From: Bifidobacterium breve | GTDB lineage: Bacteria > Actinomycetota > Thermoleophilia > Miltoncostaeales > Miltoncostaeaceae | NCBI GenBank assembly: GCA_945876305.1 | Contig: CAMCOB010000003.1 | Location: 1-40,295 of the forward strand | Length of the DNA stretch: 40,295 nt | Direction of reading: 5' to 3' | Part shown: positions 18,968 to 27,772 of the stretch, piece by piece | How positions within the stretch are numbered: the first letter of the stretch is position 1 | How the letters are laid out: the number at the start of each line of letters is the position of its first letter | Position numbers and translations under genes: made by a program | Notes under the pieces: model-generated | Told to the model about the DNA's origin: nothing | The model's database searches: none | Seen by the model: the letters and a program-made list of their open reading frames with translations, nothing else

Positions 18968-20053
18968 ATGACCACCTCACTCATGCAACTCGCCGAGCTC
19001 ATCGATCACGGTGAGTTCCGCACACTTCTCCAGCGCGGCCAGGACGTTGGCTTCCTCTCCATCGAGGACGTCGCCGAGATGCTGGACGCACTTGGTGTCG
19101 ACGCCGGAATGGCGGAGGACATCTACCAGCAGCTCGACGAGGCCGGGATCGAGTTGCTCGAGCCCACCGAGGCCGCGTCCCGCATGGCGGAGATCGCCGA
19201 GCAGGCCGACCGACCGCGCCGCCAGACGCAGGTTGAGGTCACGACCGATGCGCTTCAACTGTTCCTGAAGGACATCGGGCGCGTACCGCTGCTCACCGCC
19301 GCACAGGAAGTTGACCTCGCCAAGCGGATTGAGCTGGGCGACCAGACCGCCAAGACGCAGATGGTTGAGGCCAACCTCCGTCTTGTCGTGTCAATCGCGA
19401 AGGGCTACCGCGGACGCGGCCTGCCATTCCTCGACCTGATCCAGGAGGGCACCCTCGGCCTGGTGCGCGCCGTCGAGAAGTTTGACTGGCGCCGTGGCTT
19501 CAAGTTCTCCACGTACGCCACGTGGTGGATCCGCCAGGCCGTCACCCGCGCGCTGGCCGACAAAGGCCGAACCATCCGCATCCCCGTGCACGTCGTTGAG
19601 AAGCTGAACCAGATCAGCCGGGCCGAGCGCACACTCGTGGGCCAGCTCGGCCGCGAGCCCACCGCTGAGGAAATCGGTGCAGTTGCCGGCCTCCCCGCTG
19701 CAGAGGTTGAGGACATCCTCCGCAGCGCGCAGCCGATCGTGTCGCTCGAGAAGCCCGTGGGCGAGGACGAGGAGTCTGAGTTCGGCCGCTTCCTTGCCGA
19801 CGAGACCAGCATCGCACCCGAGATGGCTGCAGAGCAGTCGCTGCGCGACGAGGCCCTGCGTGATGTGCTCGACCAGCTGTCGTACCGTGAACGCCGGGTG
19901 CTTGAGCTGCGCTACGGCCTGGGTGGCGAAAAGCCGCGCACCCTTGACGAGCTCGGCCGTATGTTCAACGTCACCCGGGAGCGCATCCGACAGGTAGAGC
20001 ACCAGTCGCTGCAGAAGCTCTCGAGCATGGCCGAGGCAAACCGCCTCTCCTGA
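18968..20053 (+). CDS. rpoD: primary RNA polymerase sigma factor (sigma-70 family, region 1.1 present)
   Basis: [29 protein letters not shown]...[73 protein letters not shown]...[32 protein letters not shown]. An alternative GTG start at 18899 has a good SD. Confidence 0.95.
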   Translation: MTTSLMQLAELIDHGEFRTLLQRGQDVGFLSIEDVAEMLDALGVDAGMAEDIYQQLDEAGIELLEPTEAASRMAEIAEQADRPRRQTQVEVTTDALQLFLKDIGRVPLLTAAQEVDLAKRIELGDQTAKTQMVEANLRLVVSIAKGYRGRGLPFLDLIQEGTLGLVRAVEKFDWRRGFKFSTYATWWIRQAVTRALADKGRTIRIPVHVVEKLNQISRAERTLVGQLGREPTAEEIGAVAGLPAAEVEDILRSAQPIVSLEKPVGEDEESEFGRFLADETSIAPEMAAEQSLRDEALRDVLDQLSYRERRVLELRYGLGGEKPRTLDELGRMFNVTRERIRQVEHQSLQKLSSMAEANRLS

Positions 20054-20083
20054 TCATCACCGCCGCATCTGGGGACCCCTGCG

Positions 20084-20644
20084 CTAGTTGAGCAGCGGGT
20101 CCTCGGGTGCGGAGGCCATCAGTCGATACGACGCACCGGCGCGTTCGAGCACCACGCGCCAGAGGCCCTCTGGGTCGTCCGTGAATACGTCGTCGGGCAC
20201 TGGCTGGGCGTCGATCCAGGCATCCGCTTCGATCTCCCCCTCCAGTTGCCCGCCACCCCAGCCCGAATACCCGCCGAACGCACGGGCCCGCCGCACCCCG
20301 TCCGTACCGTTCTCCTCCGCCGCATCCGGGTCAAGGATGCCGACTGTGTCGAAGGTGATGCCGCCAGCGGTTGCGGTGTCGTCAAAGTCGGCCAGCACGA
20401 TGACCGTCCCGGGCTGCACCGGACCCCCCCGATGCACGGACGAGCCATCGGTGATGATCTCCGACAGCGGCTCGGGCAGCGCCTCGCTGGCCCGCACCTC
20501 CATCGGCTGGTTGAGCACGATGCCAAGGGCACCCTCGTCGGCGTGCTCAAGCACGAGCACCACCGCCCGGCGGAAGTTGGGGTCATCGTCCAGATGCGAT
20601 GCGGCGACGAGCAGCCGACCACGGCGCCAGCGCGGCGCGCTCAC
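20084..20644 (-). CDS. YqgE/AlgH family protein
   Basis: RGRLLVAASHLDDDPNFRRAVVLVLEHADEGALGIVLNQPM...VHRGGPVQPGTVIVLAD...RARAFGGYSGWGGGQLEGEI. Confidence 0.93.
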   Translation of the reverse strand: MSAPRWRRGRLLVAASHLDDDPNFRRAVVLVLEHADEGALGIVLNQPMEVRASEALPEPLSEIITDGSSVHRGGPVQPGTVIVLADFDDTATAGGITFDTVGILDPDAAEENGTDGVRRARAFGGYSGWGGGQLEGEIEADAWIDAQPVPDDVFTDDPEGLWRVVLERAGASYRLMASAPEDPLLN

Positions 20645-20660
20645 GAGGGGCGCCTGCGCG

Positions 20661-20903
20661 TCAGTGCTGCTCTGCGATACGGCGACGCGAGCGGAGGGTG
20701 TTCCAGATACCGCCGCCGATCACCAGTGCCAACGCCACCAGCACACAGGCCCACCACACGGAGTAGTGACCCCAGAGCGATTTGCCGGCGTCGTGCACTG
20801 CAAATCCGAGGCAGAACCACACGATCCCAAGGGTCAAAAACACGCCTGCGAGCGTGAATGGCCATGCCTGCGGGAGGTCGTCGTCGTCCGTCGCGTGCCC
20901 CAT
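20661..20903 (-). CDS. small two-TM membrane protein
   Basis: MGHATDDDDLPQAWPFTLAGVFLTLGIVWFCLGFAVHDAGKSLWGHYSVWWACVLVALALVIGGGIWNTLRSRRR: two hydrophobic helices. Confidence 0.6.
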   Translation of the reverse strand: MGHATDDDDLPQAWPFTLAGVFLTLGIVWFCLGFAVHDAGKSLWGHYSVWWACVLVALALVIGGGIWNTLRSRRRIAEQH

Positions 20904-20993
20904 GAATCCTCCGTGCAACTGATTGCCGAACGACGCTGAGGCTACCACGGGGCTCGGTGCGCTTGGGCACCTCGGTGGGGGCGGATGGTCCCA

Positions 20994-21656
20994 TCAGGAG
21001 GGCGGATCGTCACCGGACGAAATCTGGCGTGCCGCGCGACGCTCGCGTGCATCAACCGCAAAGTGCCCTCCGGCGGAGCGGTACAGACGCGCGGGACGTC
21101 CACGCCCCTCGGCGCGCACTTCGCCCGACTCATCAACCACCCCGGCAGCGAGCACGTCACGACGGAAGTTGCGCGAGTCGAGCTCCCGCCCGAGCAGGGC
21201 CTCGTACACGGCCTGCATCTCGCCCAGTGTGAACATCTCGGACAGCAGGTTGACTGCAACGGGTGCATAGGCGGTCTTGGCACGAAGCCGGGCAAGGCCA
21301 TACGCCACCACTGCGTCCTCCCCGTCGGCAAGCACCGGCAGGTCGTCGTGGGCGAACCACCGCACCTCCACGGCCCCGGGGCCAGGGGCCAGCGGATGGC
21401 GGCCCGCATCGATCAGCGCGAGGTACGCCACGCTCACCGCGTCCGGCAGGCGGTCGAAGGTGAAGAGCTGCTCCATTGAGATGCCCCGCAGGCCCGCGAT
21501 ATCGCGGGCGGCCGCGGCGGCGGCCTCGTCGAGCGGCTCATCCGAGCCCGTATCCCCCGCCGGAAGCAGCCACGCCCCACCGGGACCGCGCGCAAGAAGC
21601 ACCTGAAGCGCCCCGTTTCGCACCGTGAATACCGCAACCTCCACCTGGACCCTCAT
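20994..21656 (-). CDS. Nudix-domain protein with C-terminal winged helix (NrtR-like regulator)
   Basis: VQVEVAVFTVRNGALQVLLARGPGGAWLLPAGDTGSDEPLDEAAAAAARDIAGLRGISMEQLFTFDRLPDAVSVAYLALI...FTLGEMQAVYEALLGRELDSRNFRRDVLAAGVVDESGE...GRPARLYR. Confidence 0.85.
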   Translation of the reverse strand: MRVQVEVAVFTVRNGALQVLLARGPGGAWLLPAGDTGSDEPLDEAAAAAARDIAGLRGISMEQLFTFDRLPDAVSVAYLALIDAGRHPLAPGPGAVEVRWFAHDDLPVLADGEDAVVAYGLARLRAKTAYAPVAVNLLSEMFTLGEMQAVYEALLGRELDSRNFRRDVLAAGVVDESGEVRAEGRGRPARLYRSAGGHFAVDARERRAARQISSGDDPPS

Positions 21657-22567
21657 GGGGCTCCCGCCTCCCGCTGCACCATCGCCACGAGGCCCGGAAC
21701 GTTGTTATCGAGCCAGTTGAGCGCTGTCCAGCGGGCGATACTCTCAGGCGTGGAGAGCGCACCGGCGGAGGGCCACGCCGCCTCGATCGCGCGCCCGAGC
21801 GCCTGATCATCCCCGGGTGCCACAGCCCACGACGCGCGCGCGGCCTCACCGAGGGCTGTCTGCGACCGGCGCGCCTGATCAAAGGCCTCACCCGCATCGG
21901 CGACCGGGCCCGAGTGGCTCACGTACACACGCTCCGGCGCGAGGGCCTCGAGCACATCCAACGAGGTGAGCGCTGCATCGAGGTCGTACTCCGGTGGGGG
22001 AATTGACGGGTAGAGGTCTCCTCCGCCCAGTTGGAGGCCGATTGCGTCTCCGGCAAAGAGGATGCCGTCGCGTTCGTCCAGCAGCGCCATATGGTGGCGG
22101 GCATGCCCAGGGGCCCACACCACCCTGAGCGAACGATCGGGACCGATCGGAATGACATGGCCATCCTCGGCCACCACGATTCGGTCGGCATCCACCGCGG
22201 CGAGCCCGCCGACCACGGGCGCAAGCCGCCCGAATACGTCTGCGGTTGCCTGCACAAGGCGCTCCGGCTCCACGAGGTGCCGTGCGCCGCGCGGGTGCAC
22301 GACCACCGTTGCGCTCGGAAATGCCGCGCTGAGATCGCCCACGGCACCGCAGTGATCAAGATGGATGTGGGTGAGGACCAGCCATGCGAGGTCATCGGGC
22401 CCGAGCCCGGCATCTGCGAGTTCGCGGCGAACGACGTCCACGGTCGTCTGGGCCCCGCAATCGATTAACGCAGGGGATTCGCCACGCACAAGTTGCACGC
22501 TGGTCATGCCCGGGATACCGGCGAGCAGCGTGTCGATCTGGAGGATGTCCCCGGGGTGTACGTCCAT
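21653..22567 (-). CDS. metallo-beta-lactamase fold hydrolase
   Basis: LVLTHIHLDHCGAVGDL...WAPGHARHHMALLDERDGILFAGDAIG. Start at ATG 22567; the roughly 700-aa N-terminal extension in the track is antisense read-through over rpiA/murT. Confidence 0.9.
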   Translation of the reverse strand: MDVHPGDILQIDTLLAGIPGMTSVQLVRGESPALIDCGAQTTVDVVRRELADAGLGPDDLAWLVLTHIHLDHCGAVGDLSAAFPSATVVVHPRGARHLVEPERLVQATADVFGRLAPVVGGLAAVDADRIVVAEDGHVIPIGPDRSLRVVWAPGHARHHMALLDERDGILFAGDAIGLQLGGGDLYPSIPPPEYDLDAALTSLDVLEALAPERVYVSHSGPVADAGEAFDQARRSQTALGEAARASWAVAPGDDQALGRAIEAAWPSAGALSTPESIARWTALNWLDNNVPGLVAMVQREAGAP

Positions 22568-22595
22568 CGCCGCGAGTCTCGCATACCCTTGCGAT

Positions 22596-23255
22596 ATGTC
22601 GAATGATCGAGAGATGGCGTGGGCCGCAGCGGGGGCCGCGTGCGCATCGCTGGTGACCAACGGGATGCGGGTCGGTCTCGGTACCGGACGGGCCGCCGCA
22701 GCGGGGATCCATGCCCTCGGCGAGCGTGTGCGGACCGAAGGCCTCCTGATCGTGGGCGTGCCCACATCACCTCGTAGTGAAGAAGTCGCCCGAGCGGCCG
22801 GCATCGTGATCGGGCTCCCCGGTGATCCGCTCGATCTCGCATTCGACGGCGCAGACGCCATCGACCCCACCGGGCTGTGCGTCAAGGGCGCGGGAGGGGC
22901 GATGGTGCGTGAACGGGTACTCGCCGACTCGGCGCCCAGATTCATCGTGTTGGTCGATCCCCCGAAGATCGTTGGGTCGCTGGACGAGTGGGGTCTGCTG
23001 CCCATCGCAGTGGTGCCATTCGCCGCAACACGCGTCGTGGCACAACTGGCCGACCTGGCGCCCGTCACCCGCGAGGCCCCGAGCGACGACGACATGGTGC
23101 TCGTTGACCTGACCGTGCCACCAGGCGCCGATTGGCAGCAGCTGGCCGACCGGGTGCGAGCACTTCCGGGTGTGCTGGACCACGGCCTGTTCCAACTGCT
23201 GCTCGATGATGTCCTCATCGGACACAGCGATGGATCGGTGACGACCGCCGCGTGA
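22596..23255 (+). CDS. rpiA: ribose-5-phosphate isomerase A
   Basis: GMRVGLGTGRAAAAGIHALGER...VPTSPRSEEVARAAGIVI...LAFDGADAIDPTGLCVKGAGGAMVRERVLADSAPRFIVLVDPPKIV. Confidence 0.92.
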   Translation: MSNDREMAWAAAGAACASLVTNGMRVGLGTGRAAAAGIHALGERVRTEGLLIVGVPTSPRSEEVARAAGIVIGLPGDPLDLAFDGADAIDPTGLCVKGAGGAMVRERVLADSAPRFIVLVDPPKIVGSLDEWGLLPIAVVPFAATRVVAQLADLAPVTREAPSDDDMVLVDLTVPPGADWQQLADRVRALPGVLDHGLFQLLLDDVLIGHSDGSVTTAA

Positions 23256-24631
23256 GCATCGTGGCCTCCGGATCCGCCGCCATTGCCCGCGCCGCCGGGC
23301 GGGCATCCCGGGCGATGGGCCGTGGTGGTGGCACCTCGGTGCCTGGAGTGGTGCTGCTGCGCATCAACCCCCGCGCCGTTGACACCCTGGCCGCCCGACT
23401 CGGGGGCGGAAACATCCTTGTCTCCGCCACAAACGGCAAGACGACCACCACGCGCATGCTGGGCGGAGCACTTCGCGCCGACGGAGCCGAGGTCATCACC
23501 AACGGGGCCGGGGCGAACCTCCTGTCGGGCATCGCGTCGACCCTCGCCGATGCCCGGCTGGGCCGGCCCGAAACAGCGCGTGGGCTTTTTGAGTGCGATG
23601 AGGCCGCACTCCCAGAGGTGATGGCGCGCCTCACGCCCCGCGCGCTTGTCTTGATGAACCTCTTCCGTGATCAGCTGGACCGTCATGGGGAGCTCGAAGC
23701 CATTTCCGAGCGGTGGCAGGCAATGCTGCTGGCGCCCGGTGCTCTTCCCCGCCTGATCCTGGCCGCCGACGACCCGGCGATCGCTGCGCTGGGTGTTGGA
23801 CGCGAATGCCTCTGGTTCGGGCTGGACGACCCAGCGGTGGCAGCCGGCGCTCTCCCGCACGCCGCCGACTCCACGCGGTGCCGGGCGTGCAATGCCCCGC
23901 TCACCTACGACCACGTGTGGTTCGGGCACCTCGGCGACTGGCGCTGCCCCGCATGCGGAAGCTCGCGCCCGACCCTCGATGTGGCCGTCATCGACGCCGG
24001 GCTGCGGGGCGCCACGGGGTCGGATCCACGCATCCGTACACCCGATGGCGAGGTGACCCTGCATCTCACAGTCCCCGGCCTGCACAACGTGCTGAACGCC
24101 GCCGCAGCACTCGCCGGTGCACTGGCAATGGGCGTCCGCGCAGATGTCGCTGCTGCCGCTATCTCTCAGGTTCCCGCCGCATTCGGCCGTGCTGAGCACC
24201 TTGTGGTTGATGGCACCGATCTTGTGCTGCTCCTGGCGAAGAACCCTGCGGGGGCGAATGAAAACGTGCGCACACTGCTTCTTGACCCCGGCGAGCACCA
24301 CCTTCTGGTGGCGCTGAATGACCGCATCGCCGACGGTCGGGATGTGTCGTGGATCTGGGACGTCGACTGGGAGCCACTCCTGCCCCGCGTGAGCAGTGTC
24401 ACCGTCACCGGGGAGCGGGCGCACGACCTTTCGCTGCGCTTTCGCTATGGGGGTCTCGACCCCGACCGGCTGCATGTGATCCCCGACCATCGCGCTGCGC
24501 TGGCATCTGCGATCGCCGCGGTGCCGCCGGGGGGCTGTCTGGAAGTGCTCCCCACGTACACGGCCATGCACGACATCAGGGCGGATCTTGTTGCGCGGGG
24601 CGCTGCGTCGGAGTTCTGGGATGAGGGCTGA
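23252..24631 (+). CDS. murT: Mur ligase-like MurT subunit of lipid II isoglutaminyl synthase, with Cys4 zinc ribbon
   Basis: NILVSATNGKTTTTRMLGG...NGAGANLLSGIASTL...FECDEAALPEV...NLFRDQLDRHGEL; CRACN...CPACG insertion. Confidence 0.93.
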   Translation: MSIVASGSAAIARAAGRASRAMGRGGGTSVPGVVLLRINPRAVDTLAARLGGGNILVSATNGKTTTTRMLGGALRADGAEVITNGAGANLLSGIASTLADARLGRPETARGLFECDEAALPEVMARLTPRALVLMNLFRDQLDRHGELEAISERWQAMLLAPGALPRLILAADDPAIAALGVGRECLWFGLDDPAVAAGALPHAADSTRCRACNAPLTYDHVWFGHLGDWRCPACGSSRPTLDVAVIDAGLRGATGSDPRIRTPDGEVTLHLTVPGLHNVLNAAAALAGALAMGVRADVAAAAISQVPAAFGRAEHLVVDGTDLVLLLAKNPAGANENVRTLLLDPGEHHLLVALNDRIADGRDVSWIWDVDWEPLLPRVSSVTVTGERAHDLSLRFRYGGLDPDRLHVIPDHRAALASAIAAVPPGGCLEVLPTYTAMHDIRADLVARGAASEFWDEG

Positions 24632-25406
24632 GGTGGCTGTCATCAGCCCGGCCCGTGGCTTCATTGCGGAGCACGCGCATTACATGGACGATGCGGGCTT
24701 CTGGGAGGCGCATGCCGCCCGCCTGGGCGGGCCTGTCATCGACCTAGGAGCCGCGGCAGGCAGAACTGCGATTCCCATCGCGCTGCTCGGCATTGATGTG
24801 GTCGCGGTTGACAGCGACCCCGAGATGCTTGAGGTTCTCTGGGAGCGGGCCGAGGGAACTCAGGCCGCGGCACGGGTCACGATCGTCGAAGGACTGATGC
24901 AGCACGCGGCACTGCCGACAGGCGCTGCGCTGGTGATCGTGCCCATGAACACCCTGCAGGTGCTGGTCGACCCTGTTGACCGTGCGCAGTGCTTCGCACA
25001 TGTGGCGGCGAGCCTGCGCCCTGGTGGCGAGTTCATATTCGACCTCGCAGTCCCCGATCTGGATTCAATTGAATGGGCGATCGGCGACACCATTTCCACG
25101 GGCCGATCCCGGGACCCGGCCACGGGCGATGTGCTTGTGCACACCGCGGTCTTCGACTCTCTCGACCGCACCAGCCATACCCTCGACTTCAGGGTGATCG
25201 TTGAGCGTGCTAGTGCGGCTGGCAGTACCCAGCGCGTGGAGCGGCGCCATCTGGTTCACCAATACACGTACGACGAAGTGCAGGCACTCGTGGCGTCGGC
25301 CGGGCTCACGGTGCTCGCCGTGCACTCCGGGTTCCGGGGCGAGCGCTTTACCGATTCGTCCGAACGACAGGTGTGGCGCTGTGCATGTCAGGGGCCGACG
25401 GCATGA
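24621..25406 (+). CDS. class I SAM-dependent methyltransferase
   Basis: GPVIDLGAAAGRTAIPIALLGIDVVAVDSDPEMLEVLWERAEG (SAM motifs I-II); overlaps murT by 11 bp and gatD by 4 bp (ATGA). Confidence 0.88.
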   Translation: MRAEVAVISPARGFIAEHAHYMDDAGFWEAHAARLGGPVIDLGAAAGRTAIPIALLGIDVVAVDSDPEMLEVLWERAEGTQAAARVTIVEGLMQHAALPTGAALVIVPMNTLQVLVDPVDRAQCFAHVAASLRPGGEFIFDLAVPDLDSIEWAIGDTISTGRSRDPATGDVLVHTAVFDSLDRTSHTLDFRVIVERASAAGSTQRVERRHLVHQYTYDEVQALVASAGLTVLAVHSGFRGERFTDSSERQVWRCACQGPTA

Positions 25407-26176
25407 GTGCTGACGTGCGGCTCTGCCATCTCTACCCCGATGAGATGAACATCTACGCCGACCGCGGAAACATCGCGGTGTTCCAACGGCGGCTCGAATG
25501 GCGCGGACTCCGGCTCGAAGTACGGGGGGTTGGACCGGGCGAGACGATTGATCCGTCCGCCTACGACCTGATCTACCTGGGCGGTGGTCAGGATCGTGAT
25601 CAGGCCGTGGTGGCCCACGACCTGGCCGGCAGCAAAGGCGACGCCATCATCTCCGCTGTCGAAGACGGGGTGGCCCTATTGGCGGTGTGTGGCGGATACC
25701 AGTTGACCGGGCACGGGTACACCGGCGTCGACGGATCACGCATGCCCGGTATCAGGCTGTTCGATGCCGACACCATCGCGGGGAACACGCGCCTGATCGG
25801 CGACGTGCTGATCAACGCCACCCTCAACGGTCAGACCCGCGAGGTTGCTGGATTTGAAAATCATGCGGGCCGCACAGAGCTGGGGGCTGGCGCCACGCCC
25901 CTCGGCGCAGTACTCGCGGGCCACGGCAATAGCGGGGTGAGCGGCGGCGAAGGATGCACGCGCCTGCGGGCGATCGGCACGTACCTGCACGGCCCCCTGC
26001 TGCCACGCAACCCGTGGTTGGCCGACCACATTCTGGGGTGGGCCCTCGAACACCGCACGGGCTCTGCTGCAGAGCTCGTGCCGCTCGACGACACCATGGA
26101 GATGGCTGCGCACGCGGTGGCAGTGGGACGGGCTCACGGCGATCGCCGGGAGCGCCTGATGGGGCGCCGGGGCTAG
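25403..26176 (+). CDS. gatD: lipid II isoglutaminyl synthase glutaminase subunit GatD
   Basis: LCHLYPDEMNIYADRGNIAVFQRRLEWRG...DLIYLGGGQDRDQAVVAHDL...VALLAVCGGYQLTGHGY...ENHAGRT. Confidence 0.93.
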   Translation: MSADVRLCHLYPDEMNIYADRGNIAVFQRRLEWRGLRLEVRGVGPGETIDPSAYDLIYLGGGQDRDQAVVAHDLAGSKGDAIISAVEDGVALLAVCGGYQLTGHGYTGVDGSRMPGIRLFDADTIAGNTRLIGDVLINATLNGQTREVAGFENHAGRTELGAGATPLGAVLAGHGNSGVSGGEGCTRLRAIGTYLHGPLLPRNPWLADHILGWALEHRTGSAAELVPLDDTMEMAAHAVAVGRAHGDRRERLMGRRG

Positions 26177-26583
26177 CGCCCGCTCGAGCCGAAACCGCCC
26201 GTGCCACGCCCGTCTGACGTGGGCAACACGTCGCACTCCAGCGCCTGACCCAGGGCAACCGGCACAACCATCAACTGGGCGATGCGATCGCCCGCGGCGA
26301 TGGCCACCGGCGAATCACCCAAGTTGATGAGGATCACCTGCAGTTCGCCGCGGTACCCGCAGTCGATGAGACCGGGGGCATTCGCGACGGTCAGCCCCAT
26401 GCGCAGCGCATTCCCCGACCGGGGCACCACGAGACCAGCCATGCCATCCGGGATCGCCACCGCCCATCCAGTGGGCACCGCCGCCCGCATCCCCGGCAGA
26501 AGGGCAACGTCCGCGCAGGCTGCCAGATCGAGTCCCGCATCCCCGGGATGCGCCCGATGCGGTAACACCGCATCGGGATGCAT
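26173..26583 (-). CDS. dut: dUTP diphosphatase
   Basis: LPHRAHPGDAGLDLAA...VVPRSGNALRMGLTVANAPGLIDCGYRGELQVILINLG...GDRIAQLMVVP...GRGTGGFGSSGR. An upstream start at 26640 is also possible. Confidence 0.94.
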   Translation of the reverse strand: MHPDAVLPHRAHPGDAGLDLAACADVALLPGMRAAVPTGWAVAIPDGMAGLVVPRSGNALRMGLTVANAPGLIDCGYRGELQVILINLGDSPVAIAAGDRIAQLMVVPVALGQALECDVLPTSDGRGTGGFGSSGR

Positions 26584-26599
26584 CCTCAGAAATGGGATG

Positions 26600-27772
26600 T
26601 CAGGCGTCGACGAGACGCGCGATCCGCTCCGCAGCCTCAACCAGACGGTTGTCCGGCGTGGTGAGACTCATGCGCACAAACCCCTCACCGCTCCGCCCAA
26701 ATGCGGAGCCCGGTGAGATCACGACCGCAGCATCCTCGAGCACCTTCTCCGTAAAAGAGGCCGAGGTCTCGCCTTCCGGCACACGCGCCCACACGTAGAT
26801 CGCCCCCTTCGGGGGAGTGACACCGAGCCCGATGGCATTCAGGGCATCGACCAAGATGTCGCGGCGGCGGCGGTAGATCTCGCACATCTCGCGCACCGAC
26901 TCCTGATCACTTTCGAGCGCGGCAACGCTGGCCTCCTGCACCGCCTCAAACATGCCGCTGTCCACGTTGGTCTTCAACTGCCAGTAGGCGGCCACGACCT
27001 CGGGGTTGCCCACTACCGCACCCGATCGCCACCCGGTCATGTTGTAGGTCTTCGAAAGCGAGAACACCTCGATTCCCACATCCTTCGCTCCTGGGGTGGC
27101 GAGGAATGATGGCGCCACATAGCCGTCGTAACTGATCTCGGAGTACGCATTGTCGTGGATGACGATGAGATCGTTCTTGCGGGCGAAGGCGACCACCCGC
27201 GCGAAGAAGTCATCCTCGATCACGGCACCGGTGGGGTTGTTCGGGTAATTGATGTACATGATGCGCGCCCGGCGAAGGACGTCCGCCGGAATTGCCGCGA
27301 GATCGGGCTGAAAGCCGAGCTCCGGCACGAGCGGCATGGCCACTGGCTCCGCGCCCACGAGCAACGGGCCGTTGGTGTACACCGGGTACCCGGGGTCGCT
27401 CGCCAGCGCGACGTCGCCCGGATCGAGTAGCGCGAGGTTGAGGTTCGCGATGGCCTCCTTGGCCCCCAGTGCCGGGATGATCTCGGTCGCCGGATCCAGA
27501 TCAACGCCGAATCGCCGCCCGTAGAACCCTGCGACGGCGTCACGAAACGACTGCCGCCCGCGGTTGCTCGGGTACTGGTGAGTTCCCGGCTCCAACACCG
27601 CACTTCGCATGCGCTCGACAATGAGAGGAGGCGTGGGCGTATCGGGATCCCCGATCCCCAGCGAGATGATGTCCACGCCCGCAGCGCGCTTATCGGCGAT
27701 CTTCTGCTCGATCGCCGCGAACAAGTACGGGGGGAGGAGCCCCATGCGCGCTGCGCCGATTGGGCGGCTCAT
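26600..27772 (-). CDS. dapL: PLP-dependent aminotransferase, probable LL-diaminopimelate aminotransferase
   Basis: LPPYLFAAIEQKIADKRAAGVDIISLGIGDPDTPTPPLIVERM...YINYPNNPTGAV...HDNAYSEISYDGYVAPSFLATPGAKDVGIEVFSLSKTYNMTGWRSGAVVG; ATGA overlap with dapF. Confidence 0.82.
   Translation of the reverse strand: MSRPIGAARMGLLPPYLFAAIEQKIADKRAAGVDIISLGIGDPDTPTPPLIVERMRSAVLEPGTHQYPSNRGRQSFRDAVAGFYGRRFGVDLDPATEIIPALGAKEAIANLNLALLDPGDVALASDPGYPVYTNGPLLVGAEPVAMPLVPELGFQPDLAAIPADVLRRARIMYINYPNNPTGAVIEDDFFARVVAFARKNDLIVIHDNAYSEISYDGYVAPSFLATPGAKDVGIEVFSLSKTYNMTGWRSGAVVGNPEVVAAYWQLKTNVDSGMFEAVQEASVAALESDQESVREMCEIYRRRRDILVDALNAIGLGVTPPKGAIYVWARVPEGETSASFTEKVLEDAAVVISPGSAFGRSGEGFVRMSLTTPDNRLVEAAERIARLVDA

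Noticed and set aside
20054-20083. Possible bidirectional terminator between rpoD and yqgE (cgca...gggg-a-cccc-tgcg)
   Set aside because: Arms are interrupted and asymmetric with no U-tract; too weak to call.
22568-24664. 1003-aa minus-strand ORF 21653-24664 as a giant MBL fusion protein
   Set aside because: Only the part from ATG 22567 has MBL motifs; the remaining 700 aa is antisense to clear rpiA and murT coding sequence, a high-GC artefact.
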